DNA of 64,000 nucleotides from Isoetes taiwanensis (GCA_021234155.1 JAJEKV010000054.1:2457702-2521701), one strand, 5' to 3'. Positions 33,690 through 46,589 are shown, counted from the first letter of the stretch. Numbers and translations are program-made. Notes: generated by a model not told the origin, from the letters alone.

Positions 33690-34591
33690 GGAAGAACTCG
33701 CCCGGAGGGCTAAATTGTCGTATCAATTGATGCAGCCGACCACAAAGGAAACTCTGCGGAGTCTACTCTGATTGTAATAGAAGGAAAAAACTAGCGGGCT
33801 CTGAGGTAAGAACCGCTACTCAGACTTGATTTTTGTGGACTTCCCCTTAAGACTGAACTGCTCCGCAGGCCATCAACGCAGCATATAGAAGACCGAAACA
33901 AAAATATCACAAAAAGGGATCCCGTTATGGCCGAAGGCAATTATGGAGTTAAAAACCAGAGCTTCCACCTACGTCGCACCAGAAATGGCAATAAAAGAGG
34001 ACTTAACCAGGGAAGTGGAAAACAACAAGAGAAAAAGAAGCATCTGCACCCGCCGAAAGAACTAGAGCAGATGAATTGAAATGTCTTCCCTTGGATCTGC
34101 CTCGTTTTTGCCCTAGCCACTGCCTTCTAACTTTACCGTTGTACCAAAGATGGGTAAAGAAACCTGTGATGGGAATCCAAAAGCGCCCATCTCATAAAAA
34201 TCCAGAAGCACAAAAACAGGAGGTCGGATTGCATCCACAATCACCAAAGCAAAAACTAGGGCAAAGAACTTAGAAAAATAAGAGAAACCCTAAAATTAAC
34301 AGCTCGACATGTGCATGTAATCTCTGAGATGTGAGGAGAAATAACAATAAAAAATTACAAGCCCTTAGATTAAAAGTAAGAGGGTTGATCTTAACCGTTG
34401 GAATGGCATGGAAGAGGATGTCATGGAAACATAGGTCAAACCATAGGAAAGTGGAATTAAAAGATGAAAATTTAGTGCGCACTCTAGATGTACGCATTAG
34501 TACACTCCACGCAATACGACCTCTAAATCATAGTAAAACCATTGGAAAAAGTGTACAAAATTTTCAAAAAAACCCCCTGTTATTATGCTAG

Positions 34592-35697
34592 ATATTCACA
34601 TGTTGGAGGGAAAAGAACTACAAAGCAGGAAGAGGAAGTGGAGGGCTAGCCTGCTACATTAGGAATAGCAGTGTCAAAAAAGCATGTATTCTAGAAACCG
34701 ACATTAATAAAAGACATATGCTTATAAATATTGTAATGCTTGACTACAGAAAGTTATATTTACTAATAGTGTATTACCCACCTCAATGTGACAAACTGGA
34801 ACTACTAGGCATGGGGGAAAGCGTCATGAAACACAAAGATAAGGGACCGTTGATCATAGTAGGAGATATCAATGCAAGGACGGGGCAGGAACATGCACAG
34901 AAAGCAGGGATAGACAATGAGGATGGACAGTGGACACATACCGGAAGGGGGGAAGAATGGCAAAGGAACACAGTAGACGAAATGGAGGTGACAGCGAGAG
35001 GAGAAACCCTGATAGAGGTATGTACAGCCACAGATATGGTTATATGCAATGGCCTAAGAAGGTGGCAAGCCTCGGGCCAGTTCACAAGTACAGATGCTCA
35101 CGGGAGCAGTATAGTAGACTATATGATAGCAAATGAGGAAGCAATAAGGGAAATTGGAAAGATGGAGTTAGGAAAATGGCCATTAGGAGGAAGGGAGGGC
35201 CACAGACCCATCACGCTCAAGATAAAGGCGACAAGTGGAAGAACAGAAGACAGGCAAAGAAGAGGTAAACAGACCAAACTGGTAGTCAAATTCAGAGAAA
35301 ATAGAGTGGGAGCATTCATAAACACGGTAAAAAAGAAAATGAGAGACAAAGAGTGGGGAGAGGAACTGAAGGACAGAGGGAACGACATGAATGACAGCTT
35401 GGAAGTAGCAGCAAAAACAACATTCGGGAGAAAAGAAAGAGGAAGAAGGGATATAGCATTTCGAAGGTCAGTATGGTTCGACGAGGCATGCATGGAACAG
35501 AGAAGGAAAGCCAAACAGGCAAGAGGAACTGAGGCATGGCACGAGGAACGTAACAAATATGTGAAGATACTGAAAAGGAAGAAAGTTCAGGACCTGAAAA
35601 ACCATCAATGGGGATTAGCCGAGGACTTGAAAAAACGGCCTAAGAAATTCTGGAACAATATGAAAAAAGGCTCAAAAACAAAAGCAGGTACATCAGC
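34592..35697 (+). pseudogene. LINE 2 ORF2, endonuclease part (5' half)
   Basis: Open frame from after TAG at 34589 to the element B insertion. Endonuclease motifs: GGLACYIRNSS, LYLLIVYYPPQCDKLELL, LIIVGDINARTG, SSIVDYMIAN and GHRPITLKI (the SDH motif reads EGH, His kept). A linker typical of these elements follows (SVWFDEACMEQRRKAKQAR) and then a basic helix up to 35697. The N-terminal catalytic residues lie upstream of the foreign block and are lost or displaced. A one-base difference near 34622 may exist (an alternate frame reads HMLEGKELQ). The frame continues into the reverse transcriptase at 48760 once element B is ignored. Confidence 0.88.
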
Positions 35698-37298
35698 TGT
35701 GACGCTCCCGGAACATATACGACCCTCGGACGTATACATACATGCGGGACTTCCCCATGGCGACCATCTCACCATGAGCAGGGCCCTCCGTCTATTTCGG
35801 GCCATCTATGAAATGTGGCCCGAAGAAGGACACGGAGGGGTCATTCGGCCCACGCCTTCAATGGGACTCCTACGTCGCGGAAGCATGAATCCAAGGGTTA
35901 GCACACAGCATGAATATATATAAATAACCACCACGAAGGGTGGCGTATCCATCCAAAATACCAACGGCATAGATCATGCATCTAATCCTAAGAAAACACC
36001 CAAACCCCAGGTTCTACCCCGGCTCAGACTTCCGTGGGGATCGATCAATTTGGGCCTCAAGAGATCAGCCAGGCCGGAGTCTTGGCATGGCGTTGGCTGG
36101 CATAGAACATTGGCTAGGGTTGTCCACTCCATCCGCCCCTCCTGTGCACACTTTGCAGATGGGTCAATTCATGCTATGGCTTTGCTATAGCCTTCCGGAG
36201 ACGCAAACTCAGGGCATCACCCTCTGAGCCTACTCCAGGTTCATGACGCCTGGTCCGATGAGGCAGGTCGGGGAAGCGTCCCCTTCCAGAATCACAGTGG
36301 TTCCATGGGTGAGCTAGAGAATACGTGCCGCATCAGCGACCCCCGCATCCGTGCAGACTTACTCACCCTAAATCTACTCAAAGTGCAAGGTGCTCCATAC
36401 GGATCACACCTTCCCACCCAGGGAGTGTCAGACCCATACCCGGCCCTCTACGTGACCGGCTATCAGGCCTAGCCCACTGTAGGAGTCTCAGGAGCCTTGT
36501 ATGCTCATGCAAGACCCCACCCCTCATGTCACCACTGTGTTCCTTGTGCGGTGCTAAGCGGACCATAGCATCTAGGACCCGGTGGGTTCTTGCGCCTGCC
36601 GCATCTAATGGGACTTTCAGAGGGCTATCTAGGAGCATACTACTTTACACGGTTGAGGCCTCTAACCCCCGTAATCCCCCGTTTGAGTCGGATCAAACAA
36701 AGAACCAACAATCCATCCTTTCAGAGTAAGAACCAGAATTGAATATAAAGAGAACTTGTTTGTACAATCAAGGGTTAGTTTCTATGATTGAATTACAAAG
36801 AGAACAGAGAAAGACGGACACAACCAAGTGTTAACTAGAATTCACATAGCCACCTACCGAATTGCGGCTGGACTCATTCCATGGGGGCCTCCATCTCTCG
36901 GCGGTTGAAGATTCAATTTGTGGCTTCCACGGGGGGCCCGGTATCGTGGTTCTCTGCAGGTGGTTGATGGCGCTCAGCTCCTGGCCTTCCTTGGTCGATC
37001 TTTTGGAGTCAATCCCAGGGATAGGGGTCAAGTTGGCATCCAAACTTGGCAACCCCCATGCTGCCTTGTCGATTGGGGCGGGTGGCCTTCCTAATTGGTA
37101 ATTATCCTAATTTCCTAGGTTATAGGTTATTATTATTAATGTGTTAAATTAGCATAGCTAATTTAATCCTTTGTAAGGTAACCCCCTAGGTTGCAATTAA
37201 GTTCCCATACCCCCATGGTAGTGTACCTTTAGGGAGTGACGTGCTTGTATTTGTACGTGTCCCGTGTAGTAGACCGTATAAATACGTGGAACGTCACA
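35698..37298 (-). repeat. 3' LTR of element B (left copy)
   Basis: 1601 bp, TGTGACG...CGTCACA. Closely matches 47166-48759. A TATA-like GTATAAATACGTGG lies near the plus-strand right end (37276-37290), reading in the wrong sense for the element. Confidence 0.93.
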
Positions 37299-37320
37299 TT
37301 CTCCCCTCCTTAAAAATAAT
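37299..37320 (-). promoter_or_regulatory. Polypurine tract of element B
   Basis: On the minus strand ATTATTTTTAAGGAGGGGAG precedes AA and the LTR start TGTGACG, as in plant chromoviruses. Confidence 0.8.
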
Positions 37321-37819
37321 GCTGTCCTCAGCATTAGGGTTAGCTAATTGAATACATATACGTAAAGCACTGAATTAGAGAATGGAGTTAAGAATATAAG
37401 ATTAATACGTTGAGATTATAGTAATTTGGATAGTAATACATTGAAGTTAAAATATCAAAGTACAAGCACGCTCGATACAAACTTATGATCAAAGGAGTTT
37501 AGGACCGGAGTCCGATTTAAAACATTCTGACAACAAAATTCATACATGTAGACAAAACCAATACGGGACAAGTTGGGTCATCAGCAATCCTCTATACAAG
37601 GCAGGTGACGACTTGTTCATTGGCCTGCACAGAAGTATATATCCGTAGGTTAATAATATGATTAAGTTGTGGTTGAAGGGACCACCCCCTGCAAATAAAA
37701 GAAAAAGTATCTAGAAGGGAATCTATCATGTGTACGGCTTGCAATTCATTGTGGCATGAGGAATGGTTGGGTTCCTCATTATAGCCGGAATGAACGGAGT
37801 CTATTTACTAGATGCCTTC

Positions 37820-39470
37820 CTAGCAATTCGCGGTCATGTCAACATCAACAATACACCACGTCCTAGAGAACACGAAGGTGATCTCATCATCGGTTATTAC
37901 TATCATATAGGATGCGTCTACCCCTCTAAAACATGATTCTCGGTCAATCAAGCCTTCAAGCTTACCGCCAGGGGGGCGGGGTTGATAGCATCGTTGATGG
38001 TGCGTGCCTTGAGATTCCCGCATGAAGTCCGGATAGTGCTTCTCAAGGTCTATCTTCATCACCCGGGTAGCATCTTCAAGCGGTAAGTGCTTCCACTTGA
38101 CCAAGTATTGCAACATTTGAGTCCTTACGGGTCTACGTTTTGTAAGCTCGATCAAGAAGAGCTTGGGGCACTATTTCCACCGCTCTTGAGGTCATTTCTA
38201 GGAGGGTAGGGGTATCCAAAACCTCCTCGGATCGGGGGTGTGTTGCTTGAGGAAGACTCACGTGAAAGACCTTGTGGATCTTCAAAGCGGGGTGGCAAGT
38301 CCAAGCGATATGCCTGTTCTCCCACACGTTGGTAATCATGAGCGGCCCAGCCCATCACGGGTGCCAACTTCTTCTGATTACCAATTTTAAGCTTGGCTTG
38401 TTTTACTTTGATCTTAAGCCAAACCGACTCACCCACACGGAAGATTAGGTGGGGTTCGGTGCTTATCCGCTAGACTCTTCGACGACTTGCGTGCGGCCAA
38501 TAAGTAATCGAACTTCTTCCACCAAGGCCCGCATTTCTAAAAAGGAGTTGTTGAGAGACCTCCACTTTAGAAACAGGATTATGCCATGTGTGCGGGTAAG
38601 ACATTGGTAGCCATAATTTATCATGAAAGGAGACATTCTAGAAGACTCACGCTTTGCAATCGCGATGTGGCGAATTCTACCAAGTAAATATAATCCGCCC
38701 ATTGTGACTGTTTACTCCATACATAGCTTCTTAGCATGTCTTCGATAATACGATTGACACGTTCTGTTTGACCATCTATCTGAGGATGGTAGGCTGTACT
38801 CATGGCAAGCTTGGTCTGGATGGTGGCGAAGAAATCCTTCCAGAATGCACTGACAAACTTAGGATCCCTATCCGATACAATTACTCTCGGCATCCCGTGC
38901 AACCTGAAAATTTCCTTTGCAAAGAGCAAGGCGGTGTCGAAGGCGGTGTCCGTGGTGCGACATGGCAGGAAGTGAGCCATCTTTGATAATTTGTCGACCA
39001 CGACCATTAAGGCATCATACCCCGAGAATACGTGGAAGCCCCACAATGAAATCCATGGTTATGACTTCCCACTTGGCGTTGGGCACATCCAAAGGTTGCA
39101 ACTCCCCAGGAACTCTTAATTGCTCCGCCTTGGTTTGCTGACAAACCTGACACTGTTTGATGTACCTAGCAATATCCTTCTTCATGGAAGGCCAAAAATA
39201 GCTGGAGCGGATCTTAAAGTAAGTTTTCATAAAACCCGCATGTCCTGCTATTGGGCTGTTGTGTGTGTCATGGAGAATCAGCTTTCGCACCCCTGAAGTC
39301 GCTGGAACACACAACTTATCTTTGTAATATAATAAATTGCCCTCCTTCTTATATGAACGGAATGCCTCACGTTCTCTATCGGTACGGGCTTCCCTACCCA
39401 AACTTTCCCAAATATTACAGAATTCGGGATCTGTGGCCAAGGTCTGCTCTATCTGCTTCCCAAACTTCAT
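37820..39470 (-). pseudogene. Element B integrase and chromodomain
   Basis: Integrase zinc finger HDTHNSPIAGHAGFMKTYFK ... CQVCQQTKAEQ (39230-39120). Core with VVDKLSKMAHF, SDRDPKF and GQTERVN, so the D, D, E triad is intact. C-terminal HVSLPQA region at about 38250. Then a chromodomain-like LQYLVKWKHLPLEDAT at about 38110-38060, where the usual Trp-Glu after the T is lost. At least four frame changes split it (39046/39015, 38621, 38463, 38152). Integrase inserts the cDNA; the chromodomain guides it to marked chromatin. Confidence 0.88.
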
Positions 39471-39507
39471 TTGGTGAGTGTGGAAATAGCATTACAATGG
39501 GTGCGGG

Positions 39508-40786
39508 TTATGAAGGGATGGCGTGACAAAGCATCCAGAACCACATTGTGCTTTCTGGCTTGTATACAATCCAAGTCATATTCCTCGAGGAATTCCATCC
39601 ATCTTTTTGTGACGGAGATTCAGATTTGGTGGGTGGATAGATAGCGGAGACTCGATGATCCGTATCCAGTTTAAATCTTCTACCAAGAAGGTAGTGTCTC
39701 CAAATACGGAGAGCACGTACAACTGCTAGCAATTCCTGATCATGGGTAGGATATCGCTGCTCCGCATCGTTCATCTTCTTTGAATCATAAGCAACAACTC
39801 TCCCCTCCTGCATTAAGACACCACCGGTAGCTATCTTACTCGCATCGGTGGCTACCGATTTATCCTTTTCCGGATCAGGCAAGGTAAGGACTGGTGCAGA
39901 TGTTAAAGCATCCTTGAGTTTCTGAAAGCCGACTTGGACTTTTGTTTTCCAATGTTCCATCCAATCCTTTACTTTCTCATGCCTTGTGAGATTAGTAAGA
40001 GGTGCGGCAATTGTTGCAAAATCCTTGACAAATTTCCGATAATATCCTGCGAGTCCCAAGAAACTCCGGGACCTACGAAACATTAGCTGGAATGGGCCAA
40101 TCCTTTATTTGCTTCTATCTTATTTGGATCTGTAGCAATTCCTTCTTTGAGATAATATGCCCCAAATAGTCTACCCTCGAGTGGCGAACTTGCATTTAGA
40201 GAACTTGGCAAAGAGTGATGGCCTTTAGCTTTTTGCAAAGCTAATCGAAGATGTTGTTCATGTTGCTGCAAGGTTTTACTATAGATGAGAATGTCATCAA
40301 AGAAAATGACAACAAAGTCATCCAAGTATTGGCGGAAGATGTCATTCATCAACCGCATAATAAACGCGGTGTTGGTCAATCAAAAGGCATGACAGATGAA
40401 TTCGTAATGCCCATATCTGGTACGAAAAGCGGACTTATGGATGTCCTGTTCCTTAATCCTTATCGATGGTACGGGGCGCCAAATCAATCTTTGAGAAATA
40501 TTTTGCTCCTTGTGGCGGTCCATAAGATCATCGCCCTAGGCAAAGCATAGCGATTCTTGATGGTATGCTTATTGAGTTGCCTATAATCAATACACATCCT
40601 TAAGGAGCCATCTTTCTTCTTGACAAAAGAATAGGAGCACCAAAGGGTGGCTCTTGGGCGAATAAACCCCACATTCGGTAACTCTTGTAGCTGTTTCTTA
40701 AGCTCGCTTAACTCAGGAGGACTCATTGATGCGGGGGCTTTGCTGGTAGGCTTAGTACACGGTTCAAGAGTTATCTCACATTCCAC
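39508..40786 (-). pseudogene. Element B reverse transcriptase and RNase H
   Basis: RT N-terminal block [19 protein letters not shown] at about 40640-40570, a TNTAFIMRLMNDIF segment, catalytic YLDDFVVIFFDDILIYSK at about 40330-40270, then LGLAGYYRKFVKDFATIAAP and the RNase H blocks VATDASKIATGGVLMQ, YPTHDQELLAVVRALR and TDHR. Three frames are needed; the central part between 40480 and 40380 is damaged. Family role: copies element RNA into cDNA. Confidence 0.88.
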
Positions 40787-40878
40787 CCTCTAAAAGGAGG
40801 AAGCTTGTGGATCTCATCCGGAAAAAGATCGCTAAATTCTCGAAGAAGGGTAGCAATGTCCGATGGTAAAAGCGTCGA

Positions 40879-41345
40879 TTACTTGCTGCTGTTTGGAGTC
40901 CGACTCAATGGAAGCAAGTTTAATGAGGCAAAGAAGTTCATTCCTAGCGCATAGCTTTTCCTAGTCGCTTTTATTGACATTATTTGCATGGCTGAGTGTA
41001 ATGAATCACCTTTATCGCCACACCGTGCTCCATTAGCGGCGTTGAAGGTGACCTCCCACTTCATGATCTATGTGGGCCCTGGCGACGCTAAAAACTCCAT
41101 TCCCACAATAAGATCATATTTGCCAATGTCCATTAGCTTCGGCACCCAAGGCAAGCGGTGCACTGCAAGCGTGCATTTTAAGGTTAATCTGTGACCATGA
41201 GTGTGTCCGATCTTACCGCTAGCTAATGTGATCTGGCTTAGGTGGGGATTTCAACGTTTCAGTGCGATGCACAGGCCATTCTAGGAGAAGCAAAATTATG
41301 TGTACTACGTGTCCATCAAAATTATGAAGGGCTTCTTGTCTACTT
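40879..41345 (-). pseudogene. Element B aspartic protease region
   Basis: ILMDT followed by stop-containing text at about 41325 (family: ILMDTGATHNF), then LPWVPKLMDIGKYDLIVGME at about 41150-41090, a hallmark of chromoviral protease. The active-site Gly is lost by small deletions, so it cannot be functional as read. Confidence 0.7.
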
Positions 41346-41348
41346 GGC

Positions 41349-42480
41349 CTATTGTAGAAATAATGAAGGCTGACTTTTCGGCGTTACTTTTGTTTCTATA
41401 GCGGCAAGAATATGAGGCGCACCATGAATGTACTTTCGGGGAGCCTCGTCTTCGCAGCAAGGTTGGACTCCAAATCTTCCCAATCCAATTCGGCCATGGC
41501 GGTTGAGGCGTCTGGCGTGACGTGACGGGCAATTCTTCGCATGAAGTGTCGGGGCCTCATGCACGTAGCATGCCTTATCCGTGAAGCTGTTCTTCCCGGC
41601 CTCTTTAGGAATGGGCTGTAAGAGGCCCGAATTTCCTTACCGGCATTGTTCGCTTATCCGGGCGTGCTAAAAGCAACTTTCTTCTCGGCGTCCATAGGAA
41701 TTGTCTTTGAGAGGGCCCCGGACTTGCGAAGCGGGGTTTGTAAGGTGTGGGCGGCCGTGGCGCAAGTAAGGAGCAGTCGCGGATCTCGGCTCCTTGGCGT
41801 ATCTTCCTCAAGGCTTAATGCCTTAGCTTCGCCTCGCTCTTCGACTTTGGGTCGATAGCCTTGACCATTCGTTTAATAGATGGGGCCAACCCTTCAATGT
41901 AGCCCTCAACCGCTCTTTTTCTCATTCATTCTGGCACATACAACCTCAAACGCATGAATTGCCGGTGTAGGCGCGCGGACATGCCCTTCGTTCTAACGTA
42001 GAAGGTCTGAATCTGTTGGCATTTGTGCGCCGACGAGGCCGTAAATGCGATTTAAAAGCCTTAGCAAACTTCACGAACTTGCATCCGCTCCTATCCGGTG
42101 TTTAGCTGCGGTAACCCTTCCACCAAACACGAGGCGGCTCGGTAAGGTTAAGTAGTGGCGACCTTCCTGTATCTTTCTCCGATCATTCCATAGGACTTCC
42201 GAATTCCTTCATTTTCGTCTAACCAAGATTCCGCATTCAAGCCTCCTCTGGATTTCCCATCAAAACTGCGCCAACTTAGGTTCTTCCATATACTAGTGAT
42301 AGTCAGTATCAACGCTTTTTTGGTATTCCTTATCCTTACGCCTTGAATGGTCTTTGTCCGATAACGAGGAACCCGAAGAACCGAAGTGGTTGAATGTGAG
42401 GAAGCGGCGCTATCCTTAGAGGAACCGATGGCGCTTAGCATGAGTCCTCCTGCAATGCAGTGCAGGGGCTAGCTCGGGAG
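41349..42480 (-). pseudogene. Element B gag
   Basis: Capsid start SWRSFDGKSRGGLNAESWLD (42290-42230; family ...F.G....AE.WL...), later GYIEGLAPSIKRMVKAIDPK (41905-41850), then a basic region. The central capsid is broken by several stops and indels. No clear CCHC knuckle remains (CAKNCPSRHA at about 41545 could be a remnant). Gag forms the particle that packages element RNA. Confidence 0.7.
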
Positions 42481-42930
42481 GAGATGGTCTGCAGTGCAGG
42501 TGGACTCAATGGTCATGGAGGTAATTCGGTCCGTCCTCGAGTATGTGGCGGTGGATTGGTATGCAACACATAAGCCCGTGAACTTTCGCCGAAAGTTGCC
42601 TTTTCATTAACATCAATTCCTGTTGGGGGATGAGCCTCTTTTTGGCGTTGGAGGGTGTTTGCCAAGCGGCGTTACTTACCACCGTCTATAGGAGTCATTC
42701 ATGAATATATAAGCAGATTTACATTAATGTGCAATCCCTTTTTAAGTTAATTGAACAAAAGTATATACAAACAGAAGACAATATTTGTATTTCATTCAAG
42801 TTGATTCTAACAACGGGTTGATTGATACATGGATTGAGACAAAAGTAGGTATGATACAATGGGAACTTTTAAAGTTCTACTGGCACACAGCGTAACCACA
42901 ACAACGAAAACATAACGGAAGAGACCAAGC

Positions 42931-43421
42931 TTAGGGGTTGGCGAAGGGGTACAGGATCGCGTAGCGGGTACTCTCCCGTACAGCTCGGACAAGTTTATAG
43001 CGTGCCCAGGCTTGGACAATGATTGCTTGGTACTCCCATGTTGGGCTGATAATCAGAAGGTTAAAGAGCCTTCGCATCGCATAAAAGAGTTGCCAAAGAT
43101 GGTCGTTGGCATCCTCAAAGGCTTCGTGCCTGGTCATATTCCAATAGTCCCAGGTACGACACAGGGTCATCTTCAGATCCTCGAAAGCTCGATCCCTGAG
43201 GATGTTAACTATCTCTAGCCCTTTGTCAGGGTCATAGAGTTCCCCTGGTGGCGGTGGCGGTGGGGGGGTTTCATAGCCTTCCTCCCACTACGGATATTCA
43301 CCATATCTCGGCCATAGTCCTGATGCATGCCGGGATCGTCTCTCCTAACCATGTCGGTGATTCTTTCCTCATACTCCCAAATGGTTTCCTCTGCAACATA
43401 GTTGGAGTGAATAGAGAACAT
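42931..43421 (-). pseudogene. Element B extra ORF 3 (unassigned)
   Basis: ATG at 43421 starts MFSIHSNYVAEETIWEYEER, then ITDMVRRDDPGMHQDYGRDM. After a frame change near 43230 the text continues AFEDLKMTLCRTWDYWNMTR, LWQLFYAMRRLFNLLIISP and VRAVRESTRYAILYPFANP to a stop at 42931. About 165 residues, charged and Trp/Tyr-rich, no domain recognised. Sense strand of element B, between AT-rich spacers (43430-43611 and 42700-42830). Confidence 0.4.
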
Positions 43422-43611
43422 TTTGTAATTCCACTATACCCTAAAGTTTAATGCTTTGGAAGAGGATGTCATAAAAAAAACAATTTAGTTATACTCATCA
43501 AGAAAACTTTGTATTTAATAAGTAGATAAGGTACACATTGTCCAATATGGTTTAAACAATTACCAATCCAAAATCTCATAAATACATGTATATATATATA
43601 GTACTCTTAGT

Positions 43612-44996
43612 TCAGGAATTAGGCCCTGCCTCTTTATCCTTAGCCCTAGGAGGTGGGGGAGGCGGTCGGTGTCGCAGCAGAGCTACCCCAGGGTCGACTG
43701 TGGCCGCCGCAACAGATGCAACCTCTGGTGGGTAGGCAACGGCCAATGGGGCTGCCGTGAGGAGCTTCATGCCCATCCAAGGCGCAATATCTTGGCCCAA
43801 GGCCGTAAGGGCAAGATCCCCCAGATGCAGTACATACGTAAGCGTCACGATAGGGAAGCTTCTTGTGGCGGGCGAGTGTAGAAAGTGCACGGAGGGCCCA
43901 CCATGAAGCTTCACCTCTCCCCTAAGTCCCGGGCTATGAAGAGAAACCTGCCCGTATTTGAAGGCCGACAAAAAAGAAACGGGTGAGGTGGTTACCCAAA
44001 CACCTTCCCTTTGCGGAGTTTCGAGATCGGCCACTTCCTTATCCAAGTCCATGGGGACTTCTTCCTCCTTGAGCTCCTGTTGCTCCTCCTTCTTATGCTT
44101 GAGGTTATGATATAAATCTTCACCCTCATCATCGAAGTCGGGGAACCTCAACCATATTGATGTTTGGGGCGTGAGGTCCCATAGCCGTGAAGGCATCTGG
44201 TGCAGGTTGCGAAGCTGGTTCCTGCATCACAAAGTCGCGAAGACGTAATAGAGTCTCCGCTGGCTCTAGGGTATCCTGACGGAACTGCAGCAGCTGGTGC
44301 ACCTCCGGAGGAAGCTCGGTAGAAGTGAAGTCGATGAAATCATCCATACAATACTCCGCAAGCTCATAAAGTACATGGTCTTTGGCGCTTGCGTCTAAAT
44401 CCGCCACTCATTGATACGTCCGGATAATATCATCCAAGAGAAGGTATTCCTGCCCACGGTGATAAATAAGCGGAAGGCCGTCTAACCCCGACAAGCCTAT
44501 AGATTGGTCACGGCGGTGGTAGCTCCTCTGCTAGCTCTTTCCAGCGGGCAAAAGTCGCCCATCCCTATATGCTCGTCATCCCCCCTCCTCGGAGGATTAC
44601 GGCAGCTTGCCCTTCTCTGCCGGCAAGGTTTCATCCTCAACGTATTGGTCCATGAGGATGGCTAGAGCGAAAGTAGCTTCCAGATACTGCTGCCCCTGAT
44701 GCTGGACCACCGGTAGGTGTTTACCCCATCGGAGTTTCCCCTTCAAGACGTCATAGGCATGTGTGTCCCCGCCCTAGCATCGTAGAACTATCTCCCCTCT
44801 CCAAGTACAAGTGGGGAGGATCCCTAGAGGAATACAGAGGAAGCATTTCCTCCATGTAAAAATCAAGGAATCCGACATAGTCAGGATGCATTTGCATGTT
44901 GGCAAAAGGAGGTCTATCGTTGGCATAGCAAAGGCTGCGGCCAGTCGAAGGGAACCTGTGGATCCCATTTCTCTCCATCAAGGTACCAGGCAGCAA
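43612..44996 (-). pseudogene. Element B extra ORF 2 (unassigned)
   Basis: Frame-shifted reading of about 460 codons. Pieces: MLPGTLMERNGIHRFPSTGR, PDYVGFLDFYMEEMLPLYSS (44996-44751); MADLDASAKDHVLYELAEYC, MDDFIDFTSTELPPEVHQLL (44407-44129); then PDFDDEGEDLYHNLKHKKEE, VPMDLDKEVADLETP, and a Pro-rich end RHRPPPPPPRAKDKEAGPNS stopping at 43612. Acidic centre, Pro-rich tail. No family recognised. Same strand as gag and pol. Confidence 0.42.
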
Positions 44997-45357
44997 AGGT
45001 CGGCGGCGGCGTATGGCGCTAGAAGGGAGGGAGAGGAAAAGAAGCGTTTAAAATAACCCTACAGTCCCTTTTAAACCCTCTTAATAAAATTTGACGTCGG
45101 CATTTTATTTTAAATTTAACATGGAAAAACATTAAACTTTTAATTCAAAATGAAAGCTTCTTTGTTAATTATCACAAAAAATATGTACAATTGCGGATCC
45201 CCTTAAAGTAGGCTAAGGTTGCTCCCCCCGTATCCCTACGGGTGAGGGGCCAAATCCTTAGGCATTATGGTGACCCTCTTTGCGTGGATAGCTTAAAGGT
45301 TGGCGTCACCAAAAAGTGCTACCAAGTAGGCTTCGCCTGACCTCTTGGGCGCCAAAA

Positions 45358-46414
45358 TTACAAAAGGTGCGGAAGCGAGATCGGTCTTAAATTGTTTGGG
45401 CGATTCACCCGACCCGAAAAAGCGGCTTCCTGATCGGAAGGTCCGTGGACTTCGAAATTTCTGCGGATCTCCGCAATGCCGCCGTCCTGAACGATGGGGC
45501 TTCGCTGTGGCGAGGCCCGAAGCGATGTTGGCACCGTCTTAGCCCGAAAGACCCGTAGGGAGTTATCCACTCTCTGGCTGCCTCCCGGACTGGTCTTCTT
45601 CCCAAAAGCCTGACCGGTCTTTAACTTATCCTTGTATTGACTACCCGGCCTTATGGGCAACTCCCTTCCTCCGGGCTTAGCGGTCGGATCGTTGGTTTTG
45701 GGTTCGAGCCACTCCACGATGCACCTCCTCCCTGTTGGTCCTTGGCCGATCTTGTCGGTCCGGCTCCTCTTGCTCCAACTTCTCACGCTCTTCCGAGCCC
45801 TCCTTAGGTCTTCTTGGATCGAGCAAAAGTTGGGCTCATGCACTGGCCCGATTAAGTTGCGTGGTACCTTTGTGGCGAAGACCCATATCTATCGAATAGT
45901 TGTCGATAGTCTATGCTGATGTCGGGGATTTCTCCCCATACAAAGCTGTTGGAACCCTCATGCCATTGGTATGGGGAACCTCAATGGCTCGCCATCGATG
46001 ACGGCAAAGCCGTCTCGAAATCCCGGTACTCTCCTACCAGAGACTCTTTGTGTCGGACCGCTCGATTTTAGTGGTCGTCTTCCCCTGGCAAAACCCCTAA
46101 TCCGGCCGGGCCTCCGATCGACATCTTCCTCCTCCGTATGGCCTTCTGTTGGGAGGATAAAATTTGATGAGCATCATCACCATGTCGTTGCTCAACAAGG
46201 GTATATGGGAGTCGGGCGAGGTTCGGCCCGGATGAGGAATGGCTCGAGAAGTGATAGACAGGATATGGAATCCTATCGTTGTTCTCAAACCTATTGGCCA
46301 GCTCATCCAACAAGATGTCGATGAGGGTGGGTCGGTAGCCATGTGCTTAGCAATCATGGCGTAGATCTCCACGATGCTCATGGTGGTTGGATCCGGAGCG
46401 CTCTTGGTGATGGC
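45358..46414 (-). pseudogene. Element B extra ORF 1 (unassigned)
   Basis: ATG at 46414 starts MAITKSAPDPTTMSIVEIYA, then MIAKHMATDPP; one frame shift later ILLDELANRFENNDRIPYPV, VYHFSSHSSSGPNLARLPYT. Another frame (45843-45358) carries basic text RKSVRSWSKRSRTDKIGQGP and SPIVQDGGIAEIRRNFEVHG. About 350 residues in all. It starts about 740 bp inside the 5' LTR and precedes gag. No domain recognised; not clearly Gag-like or envelope-like, since no membrane segment or signal peptide is visible. Confidence 0.4.
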
Positions 46415-46589
46415 CATAGGGGAATAGTGAGGGGTGCAACAAGAGGATAGCAAAGGGGGCGCTGAGATGCACAAGGCACAAGGGCGGAGGTTCAAGGTCC
46501 GGTCTGGTGGCGATGGCGGAGGGCGGCTCAGGCGGTTGGAGGCGAAGAAGCAAAAACAAATGACAGAAAATGGTTTGCTTAACGGCCAA

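Larger units (their letters stand above)
32276..34591. other. 2.3 kb foreign block inside LINE 2 endonuclease
   Basis: The ORF2 frame is recognisable to about 32275 (ARDQDIICI) and resumes at about 34592 (CWREKNYKAGRGSGGLACYI). The block between is AT-rich, lacks LINE motifs, and contains the hairpin at 32537-32576 and a J-domain-like exon at 33508-33689. Its ends do not show a clear target duplication; GATAT near both junctions is weak. Remaining short ORFs have no recognisable domain. Confidence 0.6.

Noticed and set aside
32276-34591. Helitron capture explanation for the J-domain block
   Set aside because: A CTAG near the right end exists, but there is no adjoining 3' hairpin, no TC start and the flanking A/T rule is not met.
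34783-35556. Minus-strand ORFs of 100-145 codons
   Set aside because: Antisense of the LINE 2 endonuclease frame; low-complexity hydrophobic text.
45358-46414. Envelope-like gene in element B
   Set aside because: No signal peptide, membrane span or Cys pattern supports it, and the position before gag is atypical.
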